Positions 50,851 to 58,830 of a stretch of DNA of 62,747 bases are shown in pieces. The translations under genes and the position numbers were made by a program. The number at the start of each line of letters is the position of its first letter. Position 1 is the first letter of the stretch. Under the pieces are notes generated by a model. It was not told where the DNA came from. It worked only from the letters and a program-made list of their open reading frames with translations, and searched no databases. The stretch comes from DATLYF01 sp035575095 (GTDB taxonomy: Bacteria > Pseudomonadota > Gammaproteobacteria > Competibacterales > Competibacteraceae): contig DATLYF010000106.1 of assembly GCA_035575095.1 (NCBI GenBank), forward strand, positions 1 to 62,747, given 5' to 3'.

Positions 50851-51225
50851 ATGGTCCGATTCTGTCTGCTCGCCGGAGCCTTGAGCGCCATGCTCGGGGT
50901 GCTGCTCGGCGCCTTCGCCGCCCATGCTCTGCGCCAGCTGGTGCCGCCGGAGCGACTGGCAGTGTTCAACACCGGCGTGCAGTACCAGATGTACCACGCC
51001 CTGGGGCTGATCCTGGTCGGCCTGGCGCTGCGCCACTGGCCGGAGAGCGCCGCCCTGCGCTGGGCCGGGCCGCTGATGCTGACCGGCATCGTGCTGTTCT
51101 GCGGCAGCCTCTATGCGCTGGTGCTGAGCGGTCGCGGCTGGCTCGGGGCGATCACCCCCTTCGGTGGCAGCGCCTTCATCCTCGCCTGGCTGCTGGTGAT
51201 CGTGGGCCTCTGGCGGGCTGCCTGA
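50851..51225 (+). CDS. DUF423 (YgdD-like) membrane protein
   Basis: A 124-residue inner-membrane protein with four predicted helices. LGAFAAHALRQ and YQMYHALGLILVGLA are typical of the DUF423 family, whose function is unknown. GGAGGAAG lies 3 nt before the ATG at 50851. It is divergent from the methyltransferase. Confidence 0.9.
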   Translation: MVRFCLLAGALSAMLGVLLGAFAAHALRQLVPPERLAVFNTGVQYQMYHALGLILVGLALRHWPESAALRWAGPLMLTGIVLFCGSLYALVLSGRGWLGAITPFGGSAFILAWLLVIVGLWRAA

Positions 51226-51227
51226 AC

Positions 51228-51950
51228 TCAGTTCGCCGGCTCCAGGGCGAACACCATCGTCACCTGGGCGCTCACCGTGTTCTCGCCGACGGCGATGGGT
51301 ACGCCGCTCGCCGCTTCGGTCATGGCCACGCGCATCATCGGTACCGGCACCGGGCCGGCGCTGTGCTCGCTGATGCGCAGCACCGGCCCGAGGCGCACGC
51401 CGGCTGCCTCGGCATAGAGGGCGGCACGCCGCCGTGCGTCTGCCACCGCCGCGCGCCGCGCCGCATCCTGGACGGCAGCGGGATCGTCCAGCGCCAGGCT
51501 GATGCCCTGCACCTGGTTGGCGCCGGCCGCCACCAGGGCGTCGAGCACCTGGCCGGCCTTGTCCACCGGTTTGACCCGCACCCGCAGACCCTGGCTGGCG
51601 ACGTAGCCCACCGGCTTGAGCGGTTGATCGTAATCGCGGTTGGGCGGGTATTGCGGCCCCAGATTCAGGCTGCCGGTCTGCACGTCCTGCTCGGCCACGC
51701 CCAGCCGCTTCAGCTCATCGAGCAGCTTGCGCACCGCCTGGGCGTTGTCGCCCAGGGCCTGGCGGGCCGTGGCGGCGCGGCTCTCCACGCCGGCATTGAG
51801 CCAGGCCACATCGGGGCGGGCGCGCACCTCGCCCATACCGCCGACCTCCAGGGTGTGCGCCTCGGGTGGCGGTGGTGCCGCGCCGGCAGCGCCGGCGAGC
51901 AGCAGCGCGGCAAGAGGCAGGCCATAGCGCAGCTTGGAGCGGATCGTCAT
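51228..51950 (-). CDS. SIMPL (DUF541) domain periplasmic protein
   Basis: A 240-residue exported protein: signal peptide (about 1-24, cleavage after AGA), then the SIMPL domain (VGGMGEVRARPDVAWLNAGV, QTGSLNLGPQY, YVASQGLRVRV, ADARRRAALYAEAAGVRLG). E. coli YggE is a relative linked to oxidative stress tolerance; the mechanism is unknown. AAGGAGA precedes the ATG at 51950. Confidence 0.9.
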   Translation of the reverse strand: MTIRSKLRYGLPLAALLLAGAAGAAPPPPEAHTLEVGGMGEVRARPDVAWLNAGVESRAATARQALGDNAQAVRKLLDELKRLGVAEQDVQTGSLNLGPQYPPNRDYDQPLKPVGYVASQGLRVRVKPVDKAGQVLDALVAAGANQVQGISLALDDPAAVQDAARRAAVADARRRAALYAEAAGVRLGPVLRISEHSAGPVPVPMMRVAMTEAASGVPIAVGENTVSAQVTMVFALEPAN

Positions 51951-52087
51951 GAGCGTCTCCTTGGATTCGTGGAAGAGATACGGCCGTAACCGGGCCATCG
52001 GTCCACTGTGACCCGGCGGCCCGCTCCGCGGTTCTACGCACGATGCGTGCGGAGACGAGATCGGCATCTGGCCAGGGCAGCACCGCC

Positions 52088-52390
52088 TCAGTCCGGCAGC
52101 GGCAGCGGCTCGACGAAGAATTGCTCCACCTCCTCCACGTAGTCCATGGGATCGGGGGACATGGCCACGCGTTCCGGGCAAGCGTAATAGACCGCCTCCT
52201 TGGTCGTCCAATCCAGATGGCCGTCGTAGCGCAGCAACCAGATGAACTGATTGGTCTCCGGCGCGATCCAGGCGCCATCGATCTGGTAGCCATGGGCCCG
52301 GCGCAGGGGATAGACCTGCGTCCGCCAGGCCTGGACCAGATTCTCCATCTGCCCGCTGCGGACGGTGAAGATGCGGATTTGGGTGGGCAT
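52088..52390 (-). CDS. NIPSNAP-like small protein
   Basis: A 100-residue cytoplasmic protein with a ferredoxin-like NIPSNAP/dimeric alpha-beta barrel pattern: IRIFTVRSGQMENLVQAW, YQIDGAWIAPETNQFIWLL and DYVEEVEQFFVEPL. CGGAGA lies ahead of the ATG at 52390. Function unknown; related small proteins often bind small molecules or heme. Confidence 0.75.
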   Translation of the reverse strand: MPTQIRIFTVRSGQMENLVQAWRTQVYPLRRAHGYQIDGAWIAPETNQFIWLLRYDGHLDWTTKEAVYYACPERVAMSPDPMDYVEEVEQFFVEPLPLPD

Positions 52391-52508
52391 GGCGCGTCTC
52401 CGGGGGAGCGGCGCGGTCGGAACTGCCGCGCGCCGGTGCTCCCCGTCCTTCCAGTGTAGCCGCGCTGCCGCGCCGCGGCGAAGGGTGACCGACCTCCGTC
52501 CGCTGCCC

Positions 52509-53081
52509 TCAGCCGCCGCCCTTGGGCGGCCGCCGGCTGCGCTCGTTGCGCCACAGCACCTCGCTGCCACCCTCGTCGCGGGCCAGTACCCGGCCGAGCA
52601 CGAACAGCAGGTCGGAGAGGCGGTTGAGATAGCGCCGGCCCTGCTCGCTGACGGATTCCGTGCGGGCCAGGGTGATCACTCGGCGCTCGCTGCGGCGGCA
52701 GATGGCGCGGGCCAGGTGGCAGGCTGCCGCCGCCGGCCCACCGCCGGGCAGGATGAACTCCTTGAGCGGCGGCAGTTCGGCGTTGAACTCGTCCAGAGTG
52801 TGCTCCAGCCAGGTCACATCGTCCTCGCCGAGGCGCTGCCAGCCGGGCACGGAGAGTTCCGAGCCGAGGTCAAACAACTTGTGCTGCACTTCGGTCAACA
52901 CCTCGCGGATGCTGGCGCGCAGCGGCTGGGCCAGTACCAGGCCGATGGCGCTGTTCAGCTCGTCCACATCGCCGATGGCCTCGATGCGCGGCGAGTCCTT
53001 GTCTACCCGGCTGCCGTCGCCCAGGCCGGTGGTGCCGGCATCGCCGGTGCGGGTGTAGATCTTGGAAAGGCGATGGCCCAT
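52509..53081 (-). CDS. pduO: PduO-type ATP:cob(I)alamin adenosyltransferase
   Basis: This enzyme attaches the adenosyl group to cob(I)alamin or cob(I)inamide. The 190-residue product has KIYTRTGDAGTTGLGDGSRV at the start, RIEAIGDVDELNSAIGL, and CRRSERRVITLARTE with YLNRLSDLLFVLGR, all PduO/MMAB signatures. GGAGGAAG lies ahead of the ATG at 53081. It reads away from the cob cluster at 54.7 kb but supplies the same pathway. Confidence 0.94.
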   Translation of the reverse strand: MGHRLSKIYTRTGDAGTTGLGDGSRVDKDSPRIEAIGDVDELNSAIGLVLAQPLRASIREVLTEVQHKLFDLGSELSVPGWQRLGEDDVTWLEHTLDEFNAELPPLKEFILPGGGPAAAACHLARAICRRSERRVITLARTESVSEQGRRYLNRLSDLLFVLGRVLARDEGGSEVLWRNERSRRPPKGGG

Positions 53082-53216
53082 GGCTTCCTCCTGCTGGAAT
53101 GGGATAAACCGTAGTGTAACGCCGACACAATCCCTGCGGCTTCCGCCAACTTCGACATACAACGGGCGGGCTGTCCTCTAAGCTGACATTGCCACCCCCC
53201 AAGGAGGAGAGCGCCC

Positions 53217-53900
53217 ATGACCACCCTCAGCGGCATTCGCGCCTGCGTGTTCGACGCTTACGGTACCCTGTTCGACGTGCATTCGGCGGTGGCCTGCCAC
53301 CGCGACCGGCTGGGCGAGCGGGCCGACGCCCTCTCCGCCCTGTGGCGGCAGAAGCAGTTGGAGTATACCTGGCTGCGCAGCCTGATGGGCCGACACGCCG
53401 ACTTCCGCCAGGTCACCGCGGAGGCCCTGGACTATGCCTGCGATCACTTCGGCGTGGCCGATGCTGCGTTACAGCACGACCTGCTGGCGGCCTACGAGCG
53501 TCTCGACGCCTATCCCGAGGTGGCCGATACCCTGCGCCGGCTGCGTGCCGCCGGCCTGCCCTGCGCCATCCTCTCCAACGGCAGCCCGGACCTGCTGGCG
53601 GCGGCGGTGGCCGCCACCGGGCTGGCAGGGTTGCTGGATGCGCTGCTGTCGGTGGAGGCGGTGGGCGTCTACAAGCCCGATCCGCGCGTCTACCGGCTGG
53701 CGGTGGAGCGACTCGGGGTGGAGGCGTCGGCCATCGCCTTCCAGTCCAGCAACGGCTGGGACATCGCCGGCGCCGCCGCCTTCGGCTTCCAGGCGGTATG
53801 GATCAATCGTGCGGGGCAGCGCCGCGAGCGCCTGCCGGCCGGGCCGGTAGCGGAGCTGACCAGCCTGGCCGGGCTGCCGGGGCTGCTCGACCTGGACTGA
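53217..53900 (+). CDS. Haloacid dehalogenase, type II
   Basis: A 227-residue HAD enzyme of the L-2-haloacid dehalogenase group. The nucleophile Asp is in CVFDAYGTLFDVHSAV, with AILSNGSPDLL (motif II) and VGVYKPDPRVYRLA (motif III Lys). FQSSNGWDIAGAAAFGF is typical of true dehalogenases rather than phosphatases. AAGGAGGAG lies ahead of the ATG. The substrate in this organism is unknown. Confidence 0.88.
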   Translation: MTTLSGIRACVFDAYGTLFDVHSAVACHRDRLGERADALSALWRQKQLEYTWLRSLMGRHADFRQVTAEALDYACDHFGVADAALQHDLLAAYERLDAYPEVADTLRRLRAAGLPCAILSNGSPDLLAAAVAATGLAGLLDALLSVEAVGVYKPDPRVYRLAVERLGVEASAIAFQSSNGWDIAGAAAFGFQAVWINRAGQRRERLPAGPVAELTSLAGLPGLLDLD

Positions 53901-53975
53901 GTCCGACGGCTTGGGACGTGTCCGGCGACACGCTACACTAGCGCACTTTCCTGGGCCGCCGTCGGGAGTTGCCGC

Positions 53976-54755
53976 ATGCCCTCCAACCACTTCAGTCCGT
54001 TCCTGCGCACCGCCATCGAGGCGGCCCGCGCCGGGGAGAAGGTCATCCAGCGCTACTACCAGCACAATGTCCAGGTGCAGCTCAAGGCCGACCAGACTCC
54101 GGTGACGGTGGCCGACGTGGAGACCGAGAAGGCCATCAAGGCGGTGCTCCAGGCCGCCTTTCCCGCCCACGGCTTCTACGGCGAGGAGACCGGCCGGGAA
54201 GGCGAAGGGGCCGAGTACGTCTGGCTGGTCGATCCCATCGATGGCACCAAGAGCTTCGTCCGTCAGTACCCGTTCTTCTCCACTCAGATCGCCCTGCTGC
54301 GCGGCGGCGAGTTCATCCTCGGCGTCTCCAATGCCCCGCTGTTCGGCGAGCTGGCCTACGCCGAGCGCGGCTTCGGCGCCTGGCTCAACGGCAAACGGCT
54401 GGCGGTCAGCGACCTCAACGATTTCGGCCAGGCCACCCTGTCTACCGGCAACCTCAAGACCCTGGCCGCCGACCGCGCCCGCTGGCCGGCGCTGGGCGAT
54501 CTGATCCCGCAGTTCAATCGGGTGCGCGGCTACGGCGACTTCTATCACTACCACCTGCTGGCGGCGGGCAAGATCGACGCGGTGCTGGAGTCCGACGTGG
54601 CCATTCTCGATGTCGCCGCACTCAGCGTCCTCGTCGCCGAGGCCGGCGGCCGCGTCACCGACCTCTACGGCAAGCCGCTCACCCTCGACTCCACCACCAT
54701 CCTGGCTAGCAACGGGCGGCTGCACGACAGCCTGCTGAGCGCGCTCAACCCATGA
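53976..54755 (+). CDS. Inositol monophosphatase-family phosphatase
   Basis: A 259-residue Mg-dependent phosphatase with the family motifs GEE (YGEETGREGEG) and WLVDPIDGTKSFVRQYP. The carboxy motif reads ILDVAALSVLVAEAGG, where most members have WDxAA. It could be a histidinol-phosphatase (HisN) or a general inositol-phosphate/nucleotide phosphatase. The cob genes just after it (4-bp overlap with cobU) do not decide this. Confidence 0.85.
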   Translation: MPSNHFSPFLRTAIEAARAGEKVIQRYYQHNVQVQLKADQTPVTVADVETEKAIKAVLQAAFPAHGFYGEETGREGEGAEYVWLVDPIDGTKSFVRQYPFFSTQIALLRGGEFILGVSNAPLFGELAYAERGFGAWLNGKRLAVSDLNDFGQATLSTGNLKTLAADRARWPALGDLIPQFNRVRGYGDFYHYHLLAAGKIDAVLESDVAILDVAALSVLVAEAGGRVTDLYGKPLTLDSTTILASNGRLHDSLLSALNP

Positions 54756-55270
54756 AGCAACTCATCCTGGGCGGTGCCCGCTCCGGCAAGAGCCGGCTGG
54801 CCGAGCAGCGTGCCGAGGAATCCGGCCTGGCGGTGGTATATATCGCCACCGCCCAGGTCTGGGATGCGGAGATGGCGGCCCGGGTGGAGCGCCACCGCGC
54901 CCGCCGCCCGGCCCACTGGGGCCTGGTGGAGTGCCCGCTGGCCCTGGCTGCGACCCTGGCCGAGCAGGCTGCGCCCGGTCGCTGCTTGCTGGTGGACTGC
55001 CTGACCCTGTGGCTGTCCAATCTGCTGGCGGCGGGCGACGCATGCCTGGAACAGGAGAAACAGGCCCTGCTGGAGAGGCTGCCGAGCCTGCCGGGCAGCC
55101 TCATCCTGGTCAGCAACGAGGTGGGCGAGGGCATCGTTCCGGCCAATGCCCTGGCCCGCCGTTTCCGCGACGAGGCCGGCTGGCTGCATCAGACCCTGGC
55201 CGGGCTCTGCGATCGCGTCACCTTCACCGTCGCCGGCTTACCCCTGGAACTCAAGGAACCCCCGACATGA
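54752..55270 (+). CDS. cobU: Adenosylcobinamide kinase / guanylyltransferase
   Basis: CobU phosphorylates adenosylcobinamide and then adds GMP, giving adenosylcobinamide-GDP. The 172-residue protein has the P-loop ILGGARSGKSRLAE, VVYIATAQVWDAEM, HRARRPAHWGLVE (guanylylated His region) and LLVDCLTLWLSNLL. It overlaps its neighbours at both ends (ATGA), as in a tight operon. Confidence 0.96.
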   Translation: MKQLILGGARSGKSRLAEQRAEESGLAVVYIATAQVWDAEMAARVERHRARRPAHWGLVECPLALAATLAEQAAPGRCLLVDCLTLWLSNLLAAGDACLEQEKQALLERLPSLPGSLILVSNEVGEGIVPANALARRFRDEAGWLHQTLAGLCDRVTFTVAGLPLELKEPPT

Positions 55271-56313
55271 CTCCCGCCTGGCTCAACCTTGCCATCGCCA
55301 CTCCCGATCCCGCCGCCGAGGCCGCCGCCCGCGCCCGTCAGGACCAGCTCACCAAGCCGCCTGGTTCGCTCGGCCGGCTGGAAGCCCTGGCCATCCGCCT
55401 GGCCGCGCTGCAGCGCCGCGAGCGCCCAGCGGTGGAGCGGGTGCGCATCGTCGTCTTCGCCGGCGACCACGGTGTGGTGGCCGAGGGCGTATCGGCCTTT
55501 CCCCAGGCGGTGACCGCCGAGATGGTGCGCAATTTCGCCCGCGGCGGCGCCGCCATCAGCGTCCTGGCACGCCAGCACGGTGCGACGCTGGAAGTGGTCA
55601 ACGCCGGCACGGTGAGCCCGCTGGAGCCGCTGCCCGGGGTGGTGGACCGGCGTGTCGGTCCGGGCACCGCCAACTTCGCCGTGGAACCGGCGATGAGCGC
55701 CGAGCAGTGCGCTCAGGCCCTGTCCGCCGGCGCTGAGGCCGCCGAACGCGCCCACGAAGCCGGGGCGGAACTGTTCATCGGCGGCGAGATGGGCATCGGC
55801 AACACCACCGCCGCCGCCGCTCTGGGCTGCGCCCTGCTGGGGCTGTCCGCCGCCGCGCTGGCCGGGCCCGGCACCGGCCTGGATGCCGCCGGGGTGAGCC
55901 GCAAGGCGGCGGTGATCGAGCGCGCCCTGGCGCTACACGCCGGCGGCACGCCGCTGGAGCTGCTGTGCCGTCTGGGCGGCTTCGAGATCGCCGCCCTGGC
56001 CGGCGCCTACATCCGCTGCGCCCAGCTCGGCATCCCGGTGCTGGTAGACGGCTTTATCACCACCGCTGCCGCCTTGGCGGCGCTGCGGCTGCGCCCGGAG
56101 ATCGCCCCCTGGCTGCTGTACGGCCACGCCTCCGCCGAACCCGGCCACCGCCGCCTGCTCGCCGCCCTGGGGGCGCAGCCGCTGGTGGAGCTGGACATGC
56201 GCCTGGGTGAGGGCAGCGGTGCCGCCACGGCCCTGCCCATCCTGCGCGCTGCCTGCGCCCTGCACAACGGCATGGCCACCTTCGCCGAGGCCGGCGTGTC
56301 GGGGGCGCTGTGA
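55267..56313 (+). CDS. cobT: Nicotinate-nucleotide-dimethylbenzimidazole phosphoribosyltransferase
   Basis: CobT activates the lower ligand base, making alpha-ribazole 5'-phosphate. The 348-residue protein has TKPPGSLGRLEALA, VFAGDHGVVAEGVSAFPQ, GEMGIGNTTAAAAL, and the catalytic Glu in MRLGEGSGAATALP near the end. Second gene of the cobUTCS run. Confidence 0.97.
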   Translation: MTPAWLNLAIATPDPAAEAAARARQDQLTKPPGSLGRLEALAIRLAALQRRERPAVERVRIVVFAGDHGVVAEGVSAFPQAVTAEMVRNFARGGAAISVLARQHGATLEVVNAGTVSPLEPLPGVVDRRVGPGTANFAVEPAMSAEQCAQALSAGAEAAERAHEAGAELFIGGEMGIGNTTAAAALGCALLGLSAAALAGPGTGLDAAGVSRKAAVIERALALHAGGTPLELLCRLGGFEIAALAGAYIRCAQLGIPVLVDGFITTAAALAALRLRPEIAPWLLYGHASAEPGHRRLLAALGAQPLVELDMRLGEGSGAATALPILRAACALHNGMATFAEAGVSGAL

Positions 56314-56921
56314 GGGAGTGCGTCACCACCCTCGACCTGCTGCGCCATGGCGAGCCGGTCGGGGGGCGCAGGTTCCGCGGCGCGGTGGACGATCCGCTGA
56401 GCCCGCTGGGCTGGGCGCAGATGCGCGCTGCCGTGGGCGATCATCGGCCCTGGCAGGTCATCGTCAGTTCGCCGCTCAAGCGCTGTGCCGAATTCGCCGC
56501 TGAACTGGCCGAGCGCCACGGCCTGCCGCTGGAGTTGGCGCCAGATCTGCGCGAGATCAGCTTCGGCCAGTGGGACGGGCGCAGCGTGGCCGAGATCGAG
56601 GCCGAGCAGTCCGCGGCCCTGGGTCGCTTCTGGGCCGACCCCATCCACCATCCGCCGCCGGGCGGCGAATCCCTGGCTGCCTTCGCCGCCCGCGTGCAGC
56701 GGACCTGGGCCGAGCTGCTCGCCCGTCACGCCGGGCGTCACCTGCTGCTGATCTGCCATGGCGGTACCATCCGGGCCCTGCTGTGCGCGGTGCTGGACAT
56801 ACCGCTCACCCGGCTGTGGCGGCTGGACGTGCCCTACGCCGCCCTGAGCCGGGTACGGGTCTATGGGACGGGCGAGGCGGCCTCGCCGCTGCTGCTGTTC
56901 CATGCCGGGTCGCTGGGCTGA
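56310..56921 (+). CDS. cobC: Histidine phosphatase, probable alpha-ribazole phosphatase
   Basis: A 203-residue phosphoglycerate mutase-like phosphatase. The catalytic RHGE is in LDLLRHGEPVGG, with VSSPLKRCAEFA and the second His in LLICHGGTIRALL. Position between cobT and cobS supports the alpha-ribazole phosphatase role. It starts at a GTG overlapping the cobT stop. Confidence 0.9.
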   Translation: MRECVTTLDLLRHGEPVGGRRFRGAVDDPLSPLGWAQMRAAVGDHRPWQVIVSSPLKRCAEFAAELAERHGLPLELAPDLREISFGQWDGRSVAEIEAEQSAALGRFWADPIHHPPPGGESLAAFAARVQRTWAELLARHAGRHLLLICHGGTIRALLCAVLDIPLTRLWRLDVPYAALSRVRVYGTGEAASPLLLFHAGSLG

Positions 56922-56975
56922 TGCGCTGTTGGTCTGACCGGCCGGATAGGCCGGGTATCCGGCGGCGGTGCTGAG

Positions 56976-57716
56976 ATGTCCGTGATCCGCCCGGCGCTGC
57001 TCGCCCTGCAGTTCCTCACCCGCCTGCCAGCGCCCGCCGGCGCTCCACCCACGGCACAGGAGCTGGGGCGCTCGGTGGCCGCCTTCCCGCTGGTGGGGCT
57101 GGTCATCGGCGCGCTGCTGGCGCTGCCGGCGTGGCTGCTGCCCGAGGCCGACCCGCTGCTGCTGGCGGCGCTGCTGGTCACCTTGTGGACGCTGCTCACC
57201 GGCGGCCTGCACCTGGACGGCCTGGCCGACTGCGCCGACGCCTGGGTGGGTGGCTTCGGCGACCGCGAGCGCACCCTAGCCATCATGAAGGACCCGCGCT
57301 GCGGCCCGATTGGCGTGATCGCCATCGTTCTGCTATTACTCATCAAGTATGCTGCGCTGCAGCATGTGCTGCGCCTGAGTGCCTGGCCGCTGCTGTGGGC
57401 GCCGCTGCTCGGCCGCAGCGCCATGGTGGCGCTGCTCCTTACCACGCCCTATGTGCGCGCGCAGGGGCTGGGCAGCGCCTACAGCGCCCATCTGTCGCGC
57501 CGGGCCTGTCAGGCCTGGCTGCTGGCGCTGCCCTTGCTGGCCCTGTCGCTCGGCCCCTGGGCGGTCGGTTCCTGGCTGGCGGCGGCGGCGGCGCTGCTGT
57601 GGCTGCGCCGCGCCCTGTTGCGCCGCCTGGGCGGCTGCACCGGCGACACCCTGGGTGCTGCCTGCGAGCTCGTCGAGGCGGTGACCCTGCTCGGCACGGC
57701 GCTGTTACTGCGCTGA
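56976..57716 (+). CDS. cobS: Adenosylcobinamide-GDP ribazoletransferase
   Basis: CobS joins adenosylcobinamide-GDP and alpha-ribazole in the inner membrane to make adenosylcobalamin. The 246-residue protein has several membrane helices and the conserved TGGLHLDGLADCADAWVGG and RTLAIMKDPRCGPIGV metal/substrate regions. Spacer of 54 bp after cobC. Confidence 0.96.
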   Translation: MSVIRPALLALQFLTRLPAPAGAPPTAQELGRSVAAFPLVGLVIGALLALPAWLLPEADPLLLAALLVTLWTLLTGGLHLDGLADCADAWVGGFGDRERTLAIMKDPRCGPIGVIAIVLLLLIKYAALQHVLRLSAWPLLWAPLLGRSAMVALLLTTPYVRAQGLGSAYSAHLSRRACQAWLLALPLLALSLGPWAVGSWLAAAAALLWLRRALLRRLGGCTGDTLGAACELVEAVTLLGTALLLR

Positions 57717-57760
57717 GACCGGCCTGCTGCGGGCTACGACGGTTTTTTTACGACGCTCCA

Positions 57761-57789
57761 TTGAGGAGCGGAAAAAAAAGGATTAAACT
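57761..57789 (+). promoter_or_regulatory. Promoter for the lytic transglycosylase
   Basis: TTGAGG (57761-57766) and TAAACT (57784-57789) are exactly 17 bp apart, with an A8 run in the spacer. The TTGAGG lies in a hairpin (CGCTCC/GGAGCG) flanked by T7 and A8 runs. Transcription would start near 57796. Confidence 0.45.
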
Positions 57790-57795
57790 GCGCGG

Positions 57796-58004
57796 CGCCT
57801 TTCTTTTTGCCTGAAACAGGAGGTAGTGAGCTAGCGATACAGCCCGAGAAGTGCTGGCAAAACCGGAGAAAGCCGCTGTGAAGCGATGCCTCGTCCGGCT
57901 TGCCGAAAGCGATCCGAAGGCCCTGGTCGATGTCGGCCGGCGGCAGCGGAAGCCGTAATGGATCGCGATGCACCCTTCCTCGCACTGGTCAGAGAGAGGT
58001 TCAT
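57796..58004 (+). promoter_or_regulatory. Long structured 5' leader of the lytic transglycosylase
   Basis: About 210 nt between the likely promoter and the start codon, with several possible stems. GGCAA (57853 area) pairs with TTGCC, enclosing CCGG/CCGG and a CGCT-GTGA-AGCG hairpin; CAGC/GCTG and CCTG/CAGG stems lie before it. The arrangement resembles a riboswitch or protein-binding leader. It does not match a class I can name; parts (GCAAAACC, AAAGCC, CTTGCCGAA) loosely recall the c-di-GMP-I aptamer, but the order and loops do not fit. Confidence 0.4.
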
Positions 58005-58652
58005 ATGCGAAACCCTAAACATCGACACGAGGGTGTCTGGGCAGTACTCCTCGTTCCGATTCTGCTCTTGTTGTTCCTGCCCGCCCCGGTGATGGCGCTG
58101 TCGATATACACGGACGCCAATCCACCTCAAGCCGATTCCCCCTCCGCCGGAACCGTCGACGGTCCGACCGAGGCATCCCGCATCCGCAAGCTGGCGGACT
58201 ACATCCAGGATACCTACCAGGTACGCCGGGAGAGGGCCAGCGTCATCGTCAGCGAGGCCATCAACAGCGCGGCCCAGCACGATCTGGAACCGGAGCTGAT
58301 CCTGGCTGTGATCGCCGTGGAATCCACTTTCAAGGAGCGTGCCGTCAGCCCCAAGGGGGCCCGCGGCCTGATGCAGATCCTGCCGCGTTCCCATCCCGAT
58401 ACCGTGGAAGACATCGGCGGCGCTCACGCGCTGTTCGACCCGCGCAAGAACATCTACGCTGGTTCGCGCATCCTGGTGAGCTACCTGGATCGGAGCAAGG
58501 GCAATGTGCACAAGGCCCTGCTGCGCTACAACGGCAGTTACGGCGATCCCCGCTCAGGTTACGCACGCAAGGTGCTGGGAGTCTATCAGAAGCTGAAAAA
58601 ACTGGACGATCGGGAAGCCCACAATACCAAGACGGACGAAGAGCTCGGCTAG
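58005..58652 (+). CDS. Lytic transglycosylase, SLT family
   Basis: A 215-residue exported enzyme that cleaves peptidoglycan glycan strands. The signal peptide spans about 1-32 (VMA-LS). The SLT domain follows with AVIAVESTFKERAVSPKGAR (catalytic Glu in VES), GLMQILPRS and ALLRYNGSYGDPRSGYARKV. AGAGAGG lies 5 nt before the ATG. It interrupts the cob run between cobS and cbiB and has its own promoter and leader. Confidence 0.92.
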   Translation: MRNPKHRHEGVWAVLLVPILLLLFLPAPVMALSIYTDANPPQADSPSAGTVDGPTEASRIRKLADYIQDTYQVRRERASVIVSEAINSAAQHDLEPELILAVIAVESTFKERAVSPKGARGLMQILPRSHPDTVEDIGGAHALFDPRKNIYAGSRILVSYLDRSKGNVHKALLRYNGSYGDPRSGYARKVLGVYQKLKKLDDREAHNTKTDEELG

Positions 58653-58830
58653 CCACCCGCTTTCAACTCTCTGACCGGTCGGCGGCCCTCGATGGGTCGT
58701 TGACCATCTTCCCCAAACCGCTCCCGTTCCTCCCCTACGGCCGTAGCATTCGCGTGCGTCGTGGGGCGTCGGGCTTTCCGCTAAACTGTGCCGTCTTGGC
58801 CGGTAGCGACGAGGCGCGAAACGAGTGCGG

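Noticed and set aside
56922..56975. Possible cobalamin riboswitch between cobC and cobS
   Set aside because: The gap is only 54 bp and lacks any B12-box-like sequence. Far too short for the aptamer.
57815..57960. Match to the c-di-GMP-I (GEMM) riboswitch
   Set aside because: Pieces such as GCAAAACC, AAAGCC and CTTGCCGAA occur, but the tetraloop helix between the first two is missing and the GGGACGC core is absent. Reported only as an unassigned structured leader.
57886..58092. Small open frame overlapping the transglycosylase start
   Set aside because: No ribosome site. Its carboxy part is the transglycosylase signal peptide read in another frame and is a Cys/Ser-rich artefact.
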